Assembly (NCBI GenBank): GCA_917880885.1
Contig: OU862920.1
Location: forward strand, 42,815,019-42,879,018
Direction of reading: 5' to 3'
Length of the DNA: 64,000 nt
Origin: Limnephilus marmoratus
Lineage: Eukaryota; Arthropoda; Insecta; Trichoptera; Limnephilidae
Translations under genes and position numbers: made by a program
In this document: positions 54,422 through 64,000 of the stretch, piece by piece
Position numbering within the stretch: position 1 is the stretch's first letter
Layout of the letters: each line of letters starts with the position of its first letter
The notes under the pieces: model-generated
Told to the model about the DNA's origin: nothing
What the model saw: only the letters and a program-made list of their open reading frames with translations
The model's database searches: none

Positions 54422-55145
54422 TCTATGTATATGTATATAAAAATCAAAATATGTGTTTATATGAGTATGTACGTAAATGAGATGTCTATGCATTGCTAAA
54501 CCATTTATCCGATTGCAATTCGATCCAACTTGATTAAATCCGATTGAAACTTTGAGATGAGATGTGTGCATGCCCGCGATGGTTTCTATATAGGTATTAT
54601 GAAATTTGTATAAAAGTAGGGGGCACGCGAGATGTTTGAAAACTGAGTGTATCGGGATTGTATGAATGGAATGCTGGAGGGGGAAGGGGAAGTCGGGGAG
54701 GGGTTCGCGGGATAGGTTTTAAGTGGGAGAGGGGAAATTTTTAAATTACCTGCGTGGCAACTTTCCTTATCCCTGTCGTCCCCTTACCCGTCCCAACACA
54801 ATTACCTATTTCGCAGCCTATTTTCTCTACAGTTATAATCATATTTTATTGTATTATAACTTGTTGAATCTACACCTGTATTATTATTATTACTTTTTAA
54901 ATTGTGCTGCTTTGTCCTGTTTTTTTTTTTCTTAAATATTCTAGTTATCTTTTATGTTTCTAAATACCTATCTGTGAACATTAACAATTGGTCTGTTTTT
55001 TGTCATCCTCTTATGTATATTATGTTACTGTTAAGACTGTTTATGTTCCTAAAATAAATAAGCAAATAAACGCGTGAGTGGAGGGGGTCGCGGAAGAGGA
55101 AGGGGAGGCGGAAGGGGAACGGGACGAATGGTAAAGGGAGAAAAA
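54422..55145 (+). mobile_element. Purine-rich Helitron family, copy 2
   Basis: Helitron-like start TCTATGTATATGTATATAAA, then GCATGCCCGCGATGGTTTCT, GGCACGCGAGATGTTTGAAA and two G/A-rich blocks (about 54660-54735 and 55070-55145). An AT-rich piece with TTA repeats (about 54740-55065) separates the blocks and may be a retroposon insertion. No 3' end was found. Confidence 0.5.
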
Positions 55146-55149
55146 AATT

Positions 55150-56025
55150 ATTTATTAAGTAAAATAAATTTCGAACTGGAAATTGTTTTAATTTTACTAA
55201 TCTCGGGAGGCTCGGGCACAAAGGTCCGTCAAGCCAGGCCCCTTTTTTCTGATCAGTATGAAATACGCAAAGAAATAATGCTATTATCATCGTTCAAATT
55301 TGAAGCTCGTGCTACATAGAATGACGGCGATATAAACCGTAAAATAGCGTCCTTCCGGAAGTACTCAAAGTCCTGCTAGAAAGACTAGGGGCGATCCATT
55401 ATTAAATATCCGCTACTATGAAATAACTACTTTTAACTACGAAATATTCACATTAACGAGCGATAACGAAACTTCATCGCATCAGAGTTTCTCGATTCAC
55501 TTCACAGAATCAACAAATTAGTCGGATGAAACTCATTATGATTTAAAAAGGATCCAACGTAACGTATAATTACGTTCATTACACAAAATAGACTGGTCGC
55601 AATATTCAAACGGGTGATTGTGGGTTCGATTTTCATATAATTCAAGAGTTAAAAACATATTATAGTGCGGTCTAACGTATCTCAACTAACCATTTTTATC
55701 GTTAACAGCTGTTGACTTCAACTTTTTTAAAGTAAAATTCTTTAATAATATTGAATTCGTGTTGTGGTAGTTAGTTTATTGCAAGTTTAGAATACAGTTG
55801 TAAGCACGATACGACACGATACAATTTTACCCACCAGCCAGGAGCACTCCTGTCCCGATGAGACCGGTACACCGAGGGGCACTGATTTGTTAGAACTTGG
55901 AACATTGAACTTGAGGATGGGAAGGAGGTTGGAGTTTGATCGACCGGTATACATGGCAACCTAATAAGCCAATATTAGAATTTAGGATGGGCAGGAATGA
56001 AGGAATGGATTGAGCGTTATGATTT
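55150..56025. other. Gene-free stretch
   Basis: Short chance frames only. Confidence 0.4.
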
Positions 56026-56029
56026 TTTC

Positions 56030-56195
56030 CCTTTCTTTATGTCTTCCTTCTTCTTGTCGCTTCTTGCTTCTTCTCGGATCCTCTCGTCTCTTCGCCGTTC
56101 TTCTCGGCATTTCTTGTCTCTTCTTGCTTCTACTTATCTCTTCTGGGATTTTATCGCCTCGTTTTGGTTCTTCTTGGTTTTTCTTGCCTTTAAAT
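56030..56195. repeat. Degenerate TTCTTG/CTTCTCG repeat
   Basis: Irregular tandem units of about 10-12 nt rich in CTTCTTG and TCTCG. A similar block lies at 56470-56620. On the minus strand an open frame (55982-56311, 109 codons) gives an R/K/E-rich repeat (RRSKKRQE-like), most likely a by-product of the repeat. Confidence 0.6.
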
Positions 56196-56299
56196 GGTAA
56201 TTTTCTTGCTAATGGCCTCCGACAACACGTTGGTGACCGCAGCCTTCCAGCACCAAGCTCCACTCCTGAGTGAGCGATGGGCACGAGCGCATTCAAGAT

Positions 56300-56470
56300 C
56301 ACGCCCTGCATAAAAATTGATTCTTTATTTTTTTTATTATTAATTTTTATTACTATTATTTATGTTCTTATTTCTTTACTGTGTAAATATATAAATATGT
56401 ATAACTATATGGGACGTGTGGGATTGCACTATCCTCCCCACATCCTGGAATAAAGATTATTATTATTATT
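56300..56470 (+). other. Probable retroposon 3' end with (ATT)n tail
   Basis: CCTCCCCACATCCTGGAATA followed by AAAGATTATTATTATTATT looks like the end of a LINE or SINE with a microsatellite tail. The body could not be assigned. Confidence 0.4.
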
Positions 56471-56990
56471 TTCTTGTATCTTCTCGCCCCATTCTTGGCT
56501 CGTCTCTTATCCTCATGGCTCTGCTTGAATCAACTGCTTACCGACCCTTCTTGTATTTTGTAATCTGTTCTTGGCTCTTCTTGGTTCGTCTTATCTCGTC
56601 TTGTGACTTCTCTATCATCTAGTCTCTTCAGTTTAGAACACATTGGTCAGTGAGCATTTTCTGACCAGTAAAACTTTAGTTTCTTCATAAATGAATTTAC
56701 AAAGCGTATAGTTCCCAGACCACAATATTATTATAGCGAATGTCTTCCGTACTTGCCTAAACGATGGAATTTTCCGCCGGATATCGAGAGAAGCGGAAAC
56801 GATTATTGGTCGGAAGGGCCAATTCTCATCCTTGATTCCCCTGAAGGTTCGCTGAATGTTTGGTTGGGTTAGGTTAGGTTTTTTTACTGGGTTTTCGTTT
56901 TTGTGTTTATGAGTGAGTAAAACACAGGAACGAAATCCCCTTAAAAAAACCTAACCTAACCCAACCAAATATTTCACATTCACGAACTTA

Positions 56991-57241
56991 GGGGTCGTCC
57001 ATTAATCACGAGAGGCTCGAAAGGGGGGGGGGGGGTTCGGAAAAAATGACGAAATATCACCAGGGGGGGGGTATAATGAGATATCACGTGTATTCGCACA
57101 TGAAAATTTCAAAATACTTTGTACTAAAAATGCACTCGTGATTTTGGGGGGGGGGGGGGTTAGTCTTAAACCTCACCACGGGGGGGGGGGGGGGGGGTTA
57201 AAAAATTGCTAAAAAACATCACGTGATTAATGGACGACTCC
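56991..57241. mobile_element. PIF/Harbinger-type MITE, second family, 251 bp
   Basis: Inverted ends GGGGTCGTCCATTAATCACG (one mismatch) with TTA at 56988-56990 and 57242-57244. It contains G tracts of 13 (57023), 9 (57063), 14 (57146) and 18 (57180). Confidence 0.9.
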
Positions 57242-57398
57242 TTACATACTTTAACATTTTAACTTTATACAAAACTGTATGCTTCCTAAATAAACATTTA
57301 TAAAAATAAAATATTACTCGGTTAGTGTGCCCAGTGATGACATATGGAGGAAAGTTTTTATGATCGGTTTTGAAGAACAAAAAATTTAAAATAAAAAT

Positions 57399-57655
57399 TC
57401 GAGTGCAGTTAACACGCGGTAGAACTTTACCAAAACAATCTCAAACTATGAAGAAGCAAGAAGCCTTGAAAAGTGAGGTCATAGTCAAAGCACAGTAAGC
57501 ATGGCAATGAGCGCAGACCTCGCGTCGTTTCTGTTTTATATCTCAACCAATAGAAGACTCGATAAGAGTATAATGCTTTGCAGGTGCTGTACGCGTCATT
57601 TCCGTTTCATCCGAATCGCTAACGGGGCTATGGAAGTTTCTCTTCAAAAACATCA
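57399..57655 (-). mobile_element. Family A element, copy 17 (short form)
   Basis: Minus strand, GTTAACACGCGGTAGAACTT to GGGGCTATGGAAGTTTC. No tRNA-like core. Confidence 0.75.
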
Positions 57656-57954
57656 AAAAGGTAACCGGCGACCAAAATTGTATTAACATTTTTTACTCCA
57701 AATCGACCCTTTGAAATACCAACGTTCCATCTGTTGCGGTAACGTCGTGCGATAATGAACTATAAAGTAGCTTAGTATAGATCCCTTCTAGCATGAAGTT
57801 ACCGCGTGAGATGGAACCTTGTTATTCCAAAGGGTCGAAATAATATCAGAGAGCACTCGATATTATTTCGACCCATAAAGTAAGTCTTGTACGTTCTGTA
57901 ATACTCTGTGTATTGATATCTTCGCTTTGTTGAAATTTGAAAATCAATTTGCCA

Positions 57955-58092
57955 TGTGAAGAGTCGGAATGATAGAAGAGCATGTATGAGACGATGTATG
58001 AATGTGAAAGAGGCAAGGAGTGTGTGCCAAGATCGAGTTATTTGGCGGTCCGTCCTCTCTGCTTAAGTGATGGTTAGTTAGTTAGTTAATTT
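57955..58092 (+). mobile_element. LINE family K, 3' end, copy 4
   Basis: GAGGCAAGGAGTGTGTGCCA, GATCGAGTTATTTGGCGGTC, then GGTTAGTTAGTTAGTTA. Clearest copy of the C-terminal coding block; no upstream reverse transcriptase remains. Confidence 0.65.
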
Positions 58093-58254
58093 GCTGTAAT
58101 GATTAAAATCATCTAATTAATCAAGATTCGTGATTAGTAAAAACTACCAATTTTTCATTTAATGTAATATCAATGAAGAAGAAGATAACACTAATAATAT
58201 AAACCAACATATGAAAGAGAACAAGACACAGAAAAATAGAAAAAAGATAACGGT

Positions 58255-58455
58255 ACTAAAAAAATAGAAAAAGATAATATTGTTAATTTTAAATTTTGAA
58301 TTATGAAATTGACAGTTTGATGGAAAGCGGCAATGGCCGAATCGGTAAAGGCGCCCGTCCCGGTTAGGTACTGGGTTGGAGTCCCAGTTTCAACCGTTAT
58401 CTTTTTCTATTTTTCTGTGTCTTGTTCTCTTTCATATTTTCGTTTAGATTACGAC
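58255..58455 (+). mobile_element. Family L repeat with tRNA-like core, copy 2
   Basis: Matches 16090-16318 on both sides of the core. The core GGCAATGGCCGAATCGGTAA has a good D-arm, but the T-arm (CTGGGTTGGAGTCCCAG) lost the invariant TTCGA. Confidence 0.6.
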
Positions 58456-59334
58456 TATTGTCTTCTGCTTCAATGATATAAAACCTACATTTTTATTTTA
58501 TTATGTGAAGTAATAGAACCCTAGCTGCTCGGACACATTCGTAATACATCATTTCCTCTTTCCTAAATATTAAGTCAAGAATATATCCATCTTCTATCTT
58601 CTATATAAATAAAAACGAATCTCCGAAATGTATGTACGCGCATAACTTCCGAACGACCGCACCAAATCGGATAATTATTTTTTTGTGTGTTCGTTTTTGT
58701 CAGGACAAGGTTTGCATAAAACTACTAATGAGCTCTGGCATTATGAGATTTGTAAAAAAATTACAATAGGTGACACGCGAGCTGTTTGAAAACTGAATGT
58801 ACCGGGACTGAATGTATGGAATGCGGGAGGTGGGAGGGTGGAGGGGGATTCGCAGGACGGGGGGAGGGGGAGAGTGGAGTGGGGAGAGGAAAGGTGGAGG
58901 AAACGAAGTGTGAGCGCAAGAGGGGAAGGGGACGCGGGAGAGGAAGGGGAGGAGGAAGAGGAACGGGAACGGGACGAATGGGAAAGGACACGCAGGGAGA
59001 AACAATGTATTTATTAAATAATAATACTTCAAAGTGACAGCTGTCTGCTACATTTGCTCCCGAAAAAATAACAAAATAATAAGTTTTAAAAACTATTAAC
59101 TTTTCAAATAAGTTGCTGTTTGTACAGGGACAGAATCCCTCCACCTTTCGTCATTTTCTGGTTGAAAATAAGCGAGTGCAAGTGCTATTTTTTCTTAGTT
59201 TACACTCTGCAGCAAAAGTCAAATCATAGTTCAAAAGTCTAATGCTACTTTACTAGCAAGGCAGTGAAAGTGCATTACTCCGAAACTTACTACGAAACTT
59301 ACTACGAAAAGGATTATAGATATAAGCTGACGAA

Positions 59335-60147
59335 ATGGCATCTACCCGCAGCAACTCGGACAAAACTAAGAAGTTCGCAGCTATCCCGGTTTCGCCCTCT
59401 CCTGACTCACACACAACGCAGCTGACTTTAGAAGATTTTAGAAAAGGCATGAATGAATTTGAAACTAATATTTACAAAAAACTAGAAAGGGAGAACTCAG
59501 AAACAAAAAAATCACTGGAGTTTATCAGTTCTAAATATGACGATCTTATCAAAAATATAGAGATGGTACTAACTAATAACAAGAAATTGGAAGATAAAAT
59601 GAGTGTTCTCCAGGAGGAAAATGTTAACCTTAGACAAGAAATCGAATCACTCCGAGACGCTCAGGACGAAATGGAACAACGAAGCAGAGGGTGTAACATA
59701 GACATTCACGGCATACCCGAGGTCAAGGGTGAGAATCTGATGACCTTATTGGACAAAATGGGATCAACTGTCAATGTGCCGCTTCCGAGTAGCAGTATTG
59801 TGTCGGTGCACCGCGTCGCTCGCGGTCACTCTTCGCCCTCCAACCGACCACGCAACATCGTCGTGCAGCTCTCGACAAAGCGCCTCCGTGATGACGTCAT
59901 CGCTGCAGTAAGGACTCGTCGCGGCCTCACCACGGAGCAACTAGGACTTGGTGTTCCCGCCACAAATTTCTATGTTAACGAGCACCTGACCTTAAAAAAT
60001 AAAATACTTTTTGCAAAAACACGTGCCGCCGGAAAAGCTAACGGCTATAAGTACACATGGGTGAGGAACGGAAGTATCATGGCGAAGAAGGATGATCTCT
60101 CTAGGGTGTTTACCATTCGTCGTGAGGGAGATCTTCAAAAGATGTGA
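59335..60147 (+). CDS. LINE ORF1 protein: coiled coil plus RNA-binding-like domain
   Basis: 270 residues. Residues 1-40 are polar. A coiled coil spans about 42-116 with regular hydrophobic heptads and many E/K. It runs into an RRM-like region about 120-195 (NIDIHGIPEVKGENLM, SVHRVARG, NIVVQLSTK), then a C-terminal domain about 211-265 (FYVNEHLTLKNKILFAKTR, YKYTWVRNGSIMAKK) that resembles the conserved end of ORF1 proteins in many insect LINEs and of FP25K-like proteins. No zinc knuckle or PHD finger is seen. The protein likely forms multimers on the element RNA and accompanies it to the target site. The start ATG follows GACGAA and is the first of the frame. Confidence 0.85.
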   Translation: MASTRSNSDKTKKFAAIPVSPSPDSHTTQLTLEDFRKGMNEFETNIYKKLERENSETKKSLEFISSKYDDLIKNIEMVLTNNKKLEDKMSVLQEENVNLRQEIESLRDAQDEMEQRSRGCNIDIHGIPEVKGENLMTLLDKMGSTVNVPLPSSSIVSVHRVARGHSSPSNRPRNIVVQLSTKRLRDDVIAAVRTRRGLTTEQLGLGVPATNFYVNEHLTLKNKILFAKTRAAGKANGYKYTWVRNGSIMAKKDDLSRVFTIRREGDLQKM

Positions 60148-60335
60148 CTACTACTATTACAAATATGTTACTGGTCTTATCGATGCCCGCTTTCTCTCAA
60201 CATTCTGTACCATATCCATTCACATCTTATATTGTTGATTTATTATTATATACTAATTAATCTAATAAGTTATCTATGTTTCATATATAATTTTGATGCT
60301 TTGTATGTCCTACTTAAAGTACCGCTCCCGCGAAT

Positions 60336-63254
60336 GTGGAATATATCGATATACACTATTACTCTATTGAAATGATCTCATCATCATCTATATCTGTTTA
60401 TTACCAGAACTGTGGTGGTATTAGAACTAAAACTCAGAAACTACTTATGAATATTTTATCAAATAACTATGATGTTATAGTTCTAGTTGAAACATGGCTT
60501 GTAGCAAGTATAAATACGGCTGAATTAATAGATTCGCGCTACACGGTGTTCCGACGAGATAGGGACCGTACTCTTACTGGTAAGATGGACGGAGGCGGTG
60601 TACTGGTAGCAGTGCGCAAGGAGCTCGCAGCATCCCGGCTCGATGACTGGGAAACCAGCCAAATCGAACAAATCTTCGTGTCTATTCCGGTAAGGTCTTC
60701 CAATCTCATCATATGTGCAGTATACATACCTCCTGTCTCGCCACCAACGTTTTATGATATTTTCTCCAAAAACCTAGAATCTGTATTTTCATCTGAACCA
60801 AATAATATGTTTTGTGTACTTGGAGATATGAATCAACCTACTCTTACTTGGTCTTTTTCCGAAGGCTGCAGTCAAGGTCTCGCCTCTTCAAACACGGCTG
60901 CATCGCAAACTTTGCTGCAAACAATGTCATTGATGAACTTGCTCCAATATAATTGCATACCTAACCATAATGAAAAATACTTAGACCTCATATTCTACAG
61001 TCGCGAAACAAATGTTACACGCAGCAATGACCCTCTGCTCTCAGAAGACAGACACCACCCAGCCCTTGAATTTGATATATCATCCGAAACTCAACCAAAA
61101 ATCAAAAACAAAAAAGAGCGTAGGCGCAATTTCAGGAAAGCTGATTATACTCAGATTAATAATGACATTAATTGTATTGATTGGTTATCTGAAACCGCAA
61201 GTTTATCAGCCGAAGAAGCAGTAGATCGATTCTATTTAAAAATAAATAATATAATTGATAAGTCCATTCCATTATTGGCACGACGAAATGACAAATTTCC
61301 CATATGGTTTACTCCCGAACTTATTAGGTTATCACGGAAAAAAGATAAAGTCTGGCACAAATGGAAGACATATAAAGGTCTTTCTGACTATCGTGAATTT
61401 TCCTTCTTACGTGCTACATACAAAAGACTGGCTAGTGATTCTCGAAAGTTATTTTTTGACAACATCGAAAGTTCGTTGCAAAATAATATTAAAAGTTTTT
61501 GGTCATACATATCCTCATTAAAATCGTCTGATGGATACCCTGCTACTATGTCCTTCGAAGGTCGCAAATCTAGCGATGCCCAGGATATTTGTAACATGTT
61601 CTCTGAATTCTTTAAATCAACATTCGAACCCTCCTCTGTCAACGACACGATTAACATCGACCAACTTGAAGCCGTTTGCGACTCTGAACTTGCGCACATT
61701 CACACCATTGAATTAACGGAACAAGAAGTGCTCTCGAGTTTAATGTCGCTAGATATAAACAAGGGTGCAGGTCATGACGGAATACCGGCATTTTTCCTCA
61801 GATCTGCTGCTTCGTCACTATATGTTCCACTTACCATAATATTTAACAAATGCCTGAGTGACGGGGTTTTCCCTGATAGGTGGAAGTTGGCCTATATTAT
61901 ACCGGTCCACAAGGGCGACTCACGGCAAAAAGTAGAAAACTATAGGCCAATATCCATTCTCTCGGCGATCCCTAAACTCTTGGAAAGACTTGTCCATGAC
62001 CATATATATCCCCAGCTTGCCTCCGTAATTACGGAACAACAACATGGGTTTGTAAAAGGCAAATCTACCATGAGTAATTTACTTCTTTACTCAAACTTCT
62101 TATTCAACAGCATGGATCGAGGCCACCAGGTAGATGCAATATACTGCGATTTTAAAAAAGCTTTTGACAAGGTTGACCACCTTATTCTTATTAAAAAAAT
62201 TATGTACAACGGAATTAGAGGAAATTTACTACGTTGGTTTGTCTCATATTTAACAAAAAGACAACAAGCCGTATCGTTGCGAGGACACACTTCTACATGG
62301 GAGCCAGTTACTTCTGGCGTGCCACAGGGGTCAATCCTGGGTCCGCTGTTGTTTATACTCTTTATTAACACTGTTACTAAATGTTTCTTGCATTGTTTAT
62401 TTCTTTTGTACGCCGATGACATAAAAATATTTGCCATTGTCAGGAATTTAAACGATTGTCTGCTAATCCAAAGCGACTTAGTAAGGTTCGAAGCATTCTG
62501 CAATGAAAACAAAATTTACCTTAGTTACAACAAATGTAAACAAATAAGTTTTACTAAAAATCATAACGCCATCATACAGAATTATTGTATTGGTAACTAT
62601 TTACTCGAGCGCGTTTACTGTATAAGAGATCTAGGCGTACTTTTTGATTCCAAACTCCATTTCGATGCGCATATTGATAATATTGTGAATAAAGCTTACT
62701 GCATGCTAGGATTTGTCATCAGAAACAGCCGTGAATTTCGAAAACCTGAAACATATCTTCTTCTTTACTACACGCTGGTCCGTTCTCAACTTGAATACTG
62801 CACCTCCATATGGAATCCACTTTACGGTATCTATAAAGAAAACATTGAAAGTATTCAAAAGAAATTTCTGCAGTGCCTCAATTACAGAATGAGCGCACCT
62901 AAACGCGGGTACATAAATATGCTTTCGAGTTATAACGTCTCCACGCTATCTAACCGACGAACGTACCTTGATCTCATGACTCTATATAAAATCTGTAACA
63001 ACGTTATTGACTGTCCCGACTTACTGAAATTAATAAACTTTAAAGTACCACCCAGAGTAACAAGGCTTAACGACTTATTCCACATTAGCCGGACGCGTAC
63101 AAATGCTGGTGTCAGGGACCCAATCAGAAGAATGTGCGAATCACTTAATCAGAATCAAAAGCTCAAGGATTCTGACTTATTTTTTGATACACGCAGTACT
63201 TTTAGTAGAAAAATGAAGGCTGTTTTCCTACAAAGTTCAAAGTTAACAACTTAG
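60336..63254 (+). CDS. LINE ORF2 polyprotein: endonuclease and reverse transcriptase
   Basis: 972 residues, no interruption. Endonuclease motifs: VYYQNCGG (about residue 21), VLVETWL (about 51), GGGVLVAVRK, AVYIPP and VLGDMNQP (about 165), EDRHHPALEF (about 235). Reverse transcriptase: GHDGIPAFFL, NYRPISILSAIPKL, CDFKKAFDKVDH (about 604), GVPQGSILGPLLF and YADD at 692-695. The tail has VRSQLEYCTSIWNPLY and LSNRRTYLDLMTLYKI. A second in-frame ATG at 60372 may be the real start. The protein would cut target DNA and copy the element RNA in place. The broken element at 6.05 kb is a relative. Confidence 0.92.
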   Translation: MEYIDIHYYSIEMISSSSISVYYQNCGGIRTKTQKLLMNILSNNYDVIVLVETWLVASINTAELIDSRYTVFRRDRDRTLTGKMDGGGVLVAVRKELAASRLDDWETSQIEQIFVSIPVRSSNLIICAVYIPPVSPPTFYDIFSKNLESVFSSEPNNMFCVLGDMNQPTLTWSFSEGCSQGLASSNTAASQTLLQTMSLMNLLQYNCIPNHNEKYLDLIFYSRETNVTRSNDPLLSEDRHHPALEFDISSETQPKIKNKKERRRNFRKADYTQINNDINCIDWLSETASLSAEEAVDRFYLKINNIIDKSIPLLARRNDKFPIWFTPELIRLSRKKDKVWHKWKTYKGLSDYREFSFLRATYKRLASDSRKLFFDNIESSLQNNIKSFWSYISSLKSSDGYPATMSFEGRKSSDAQDICNMFSEFFKSTFEPSSVNDTINIDQLEAVCDSELAHIHTIELTEQEVLSSLMSLDINKGAGHDGIPAFFLRSAASSLYVPLTIIFNKCLSDGVFPDRWKLAYIIPVHKGDSRQKVENYRPISILSAIPKLLERLVHDHIYPQLASVITEQQHGFVKGKSTMSNLLLYSNFLFNSMDRGHQVDAIYCDFKKAFDKVDHLILIKKIMYNGIRGNLLRWFVSYLTKRQQAVSLRGHTSTWEPVTSGVPQGSILGPLLFILFINTVTKCFLHCLFLLYADDIKIFAIVRNLNDCLLIQSDLVRFEAFCNENKIYLSYNKCKQISFTKNHNAIIQNYCIGNYLLERVYCIRDLGVLFDSKLHFDAHIDNIVNKAYCMLGFVIRNSREFRKPETYLLLYYTLVRSQLEYCTSIWNPLYGIYKENIESIQKKFLQCLNYRMSAPKRGYINMLSSYNVSTLSNRRTYLDLMTLYKICNNVIDCPDLLKLINFKVPPRVTRLNDLFHISRTRTNAGVRDPIRRMCESLNQNQKLKDSDLFFDTRSTFSRKMKAVFLQSSKLTT

Positions 63255-63579
63255 ACATACATTCGTTTATATATATATATATTTTTTTTAAATTTCTGTA
63301 TAACATTGTTTATCTATATTTATATTTTTTTGTTTCAAAAATAATTTGTAAATTCTTATAAGGATATTGCGCATTTATTTCATATCTCTATTTGTAAAAT
63401 AATATTCTTATGTACTTATATATTTTTTCCCCTATTTATAAGACATAATATTTGTATATGTTTTTAACTGCTGTTTAAGTCAATTCGTGAGAAATAGTTT
63501 GGATGCAGGTGAATTCTCTAGTTGATGTTTTGTATATTCTTGCCAATTAATATCTGTATCTGTATTTTCTCCTAAATAA

Positions 63580-63618
<39 letters not shown>

Positions 63619-63654
63619 AATGCCATAGCAACGCATGCCGGGAACCAGCTAGTT

Positions 63655-64000
63655 TTAAATAAACCAACCGATTGTTCCTACACGATGTACCCCCAAGTAG
63701 GAGATATATATTTTTGTAAAATCTTTATAAATTTGCTTTTACATTGGTAGCCTTGTTTCCCCAGTGTTATTTTTGTTCCAACGCATTTAAATTTATTCAA
63801 AGGTTTTTTTCATACACATGGTATTTAAATTTTCCATGAATTTGCATGAAATCTACCCTAACATTTTACTTGCAAATTTATTGTGAGGAGTATGACGTGT
63901 CCTTTATTGCGGACATAATGCTTTGCAAGGTAAATGTCAACTTTCTCACGGACACACACATAATTTTAGCAATAAGTTTTATTTTAGAGAGAGGCCATTA
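63655..64000. other. Gene-free stretch to the window end
   Basis: Nothing recognised. Confidence 0.45.

Larger units (their letters stand above)
59040..63616 (+). mobile_element. Intact non-LTR retrotransposon with ORF1, ORF2 and poly(A)
   Basis: About 4.6 kb: roughly 295 nt of 5' leader, ORF1 (59335-60147), a 188-nt gap, ORF2 (60336-63254), a 325-nt 3' region and 35 A (63582-63616). Both frames are open and the tail is pure A, so the insertion is young. CR1/jockey-type by protein layout. The exact 5' end and target duplication are hidden in A-rich flanks. Confidence 0.9.
58600..63652 (+). mobile_element. Purine-rich Helitron family, copy 3, interrupted by a LINE
   Basis: Start TCTATATAAATAAAAACGAA, GTACGCGCATAACTTCCGAA, GGTGACACGCGAGCTGTTTG and a G/A-rich block at 58805-59000. 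After the LINE and its poly(A), GCATGCCGGGAACCAGCTAG ends at 63652 before a T, a Helitron 3' end. Both halves together would make an element of about 0.47 kb. Confidence 0.6.

Noticed and set aside
58761..59037. Glycine/arginine-rich or proline-rich frames in the G/A-rich block
   Set aside because: Same by-product of purine bias; no start context or conserved domain.

Overview
The window looks like transposon-dominated DNA from an arthropod, most likely an insect. This is inferred from the AT-rich composition, the non-LTR retrotransposon types, Helitron ends of the kind common in insects, TTAA- and TWA-target MITEs, and tRNA-headed SINEs. I found no host gene: every long open reading frame with recognisable motifs belongs to a retrotransposon. 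The exact order or species cannot be read from this sequence.

Coding content is retrotransposon protein. The element at 59.0-63.6 kb has an intact ORF1 (coiled coil plus RNA-binding-like region), an intact ORF2 (endonuclease plus reverse transcriptase) and a 35-nt poly(A) tail, so it is probably the youngest insertion. A second element at 8.1-11.6 kb on the minus strand keeps a 993-residue ORF2 but shows no ORF1. Broken LINE remnants lie at 6.05-7.5, 25.3-25.8, 29.1-29.65, 34.1-34.5, 38.1-38.7, 41.27-41.63 and 47.87-48.2 kb.

The rest is a nested patchwork of non-autonomous repeats, named A to P here for cross-reference. A: a composite element with a GAAGTGAAACTTC palindrome, often a tRNA-like core, and a terminal GTGTG/CACAC hairpin (about 17 copies). 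B: a related GAAGTAAAACTTC family. C and D: a LINE and a SINE-like repeat sharing the same 3' tail. E and F: tRNA-headed SINEs. G: PIF/Harbinger-type MITEs with long G tracts. H and M: small foldbacks. I: long palindromes next to (TA)n. J: a two-copy repeat. K: a LINE 3' end. L: a tRNA-like repeat. P: a LINE family. There are also three about 710-bp TTAA-target MITEs and several Helitrons.

The most interesting system is a Helitron-like family at 4.8-5.8, 43.7-44.1 and 46.9-47.7 kb. Each copy carries a 100-200 bp array of GAA/TTC pentamers in strict 5-bp phase (the heat-shock element pattern). The array is followed by a TATA-box core promoter region and, best preserved in the first copy, a Helitron-type 3' end. 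This looks like a mobile heat-shock promoter.

Several nested insertions give direct proof of boundaries and target-site duplications: TTAA at 15.04 kb, TAA at 22.99 kb against a related empty site, an 8-bp duplication at 46.94 kb against a related empty site, and an 8-bp duplication around the LINE fragment at 41.27 kb.
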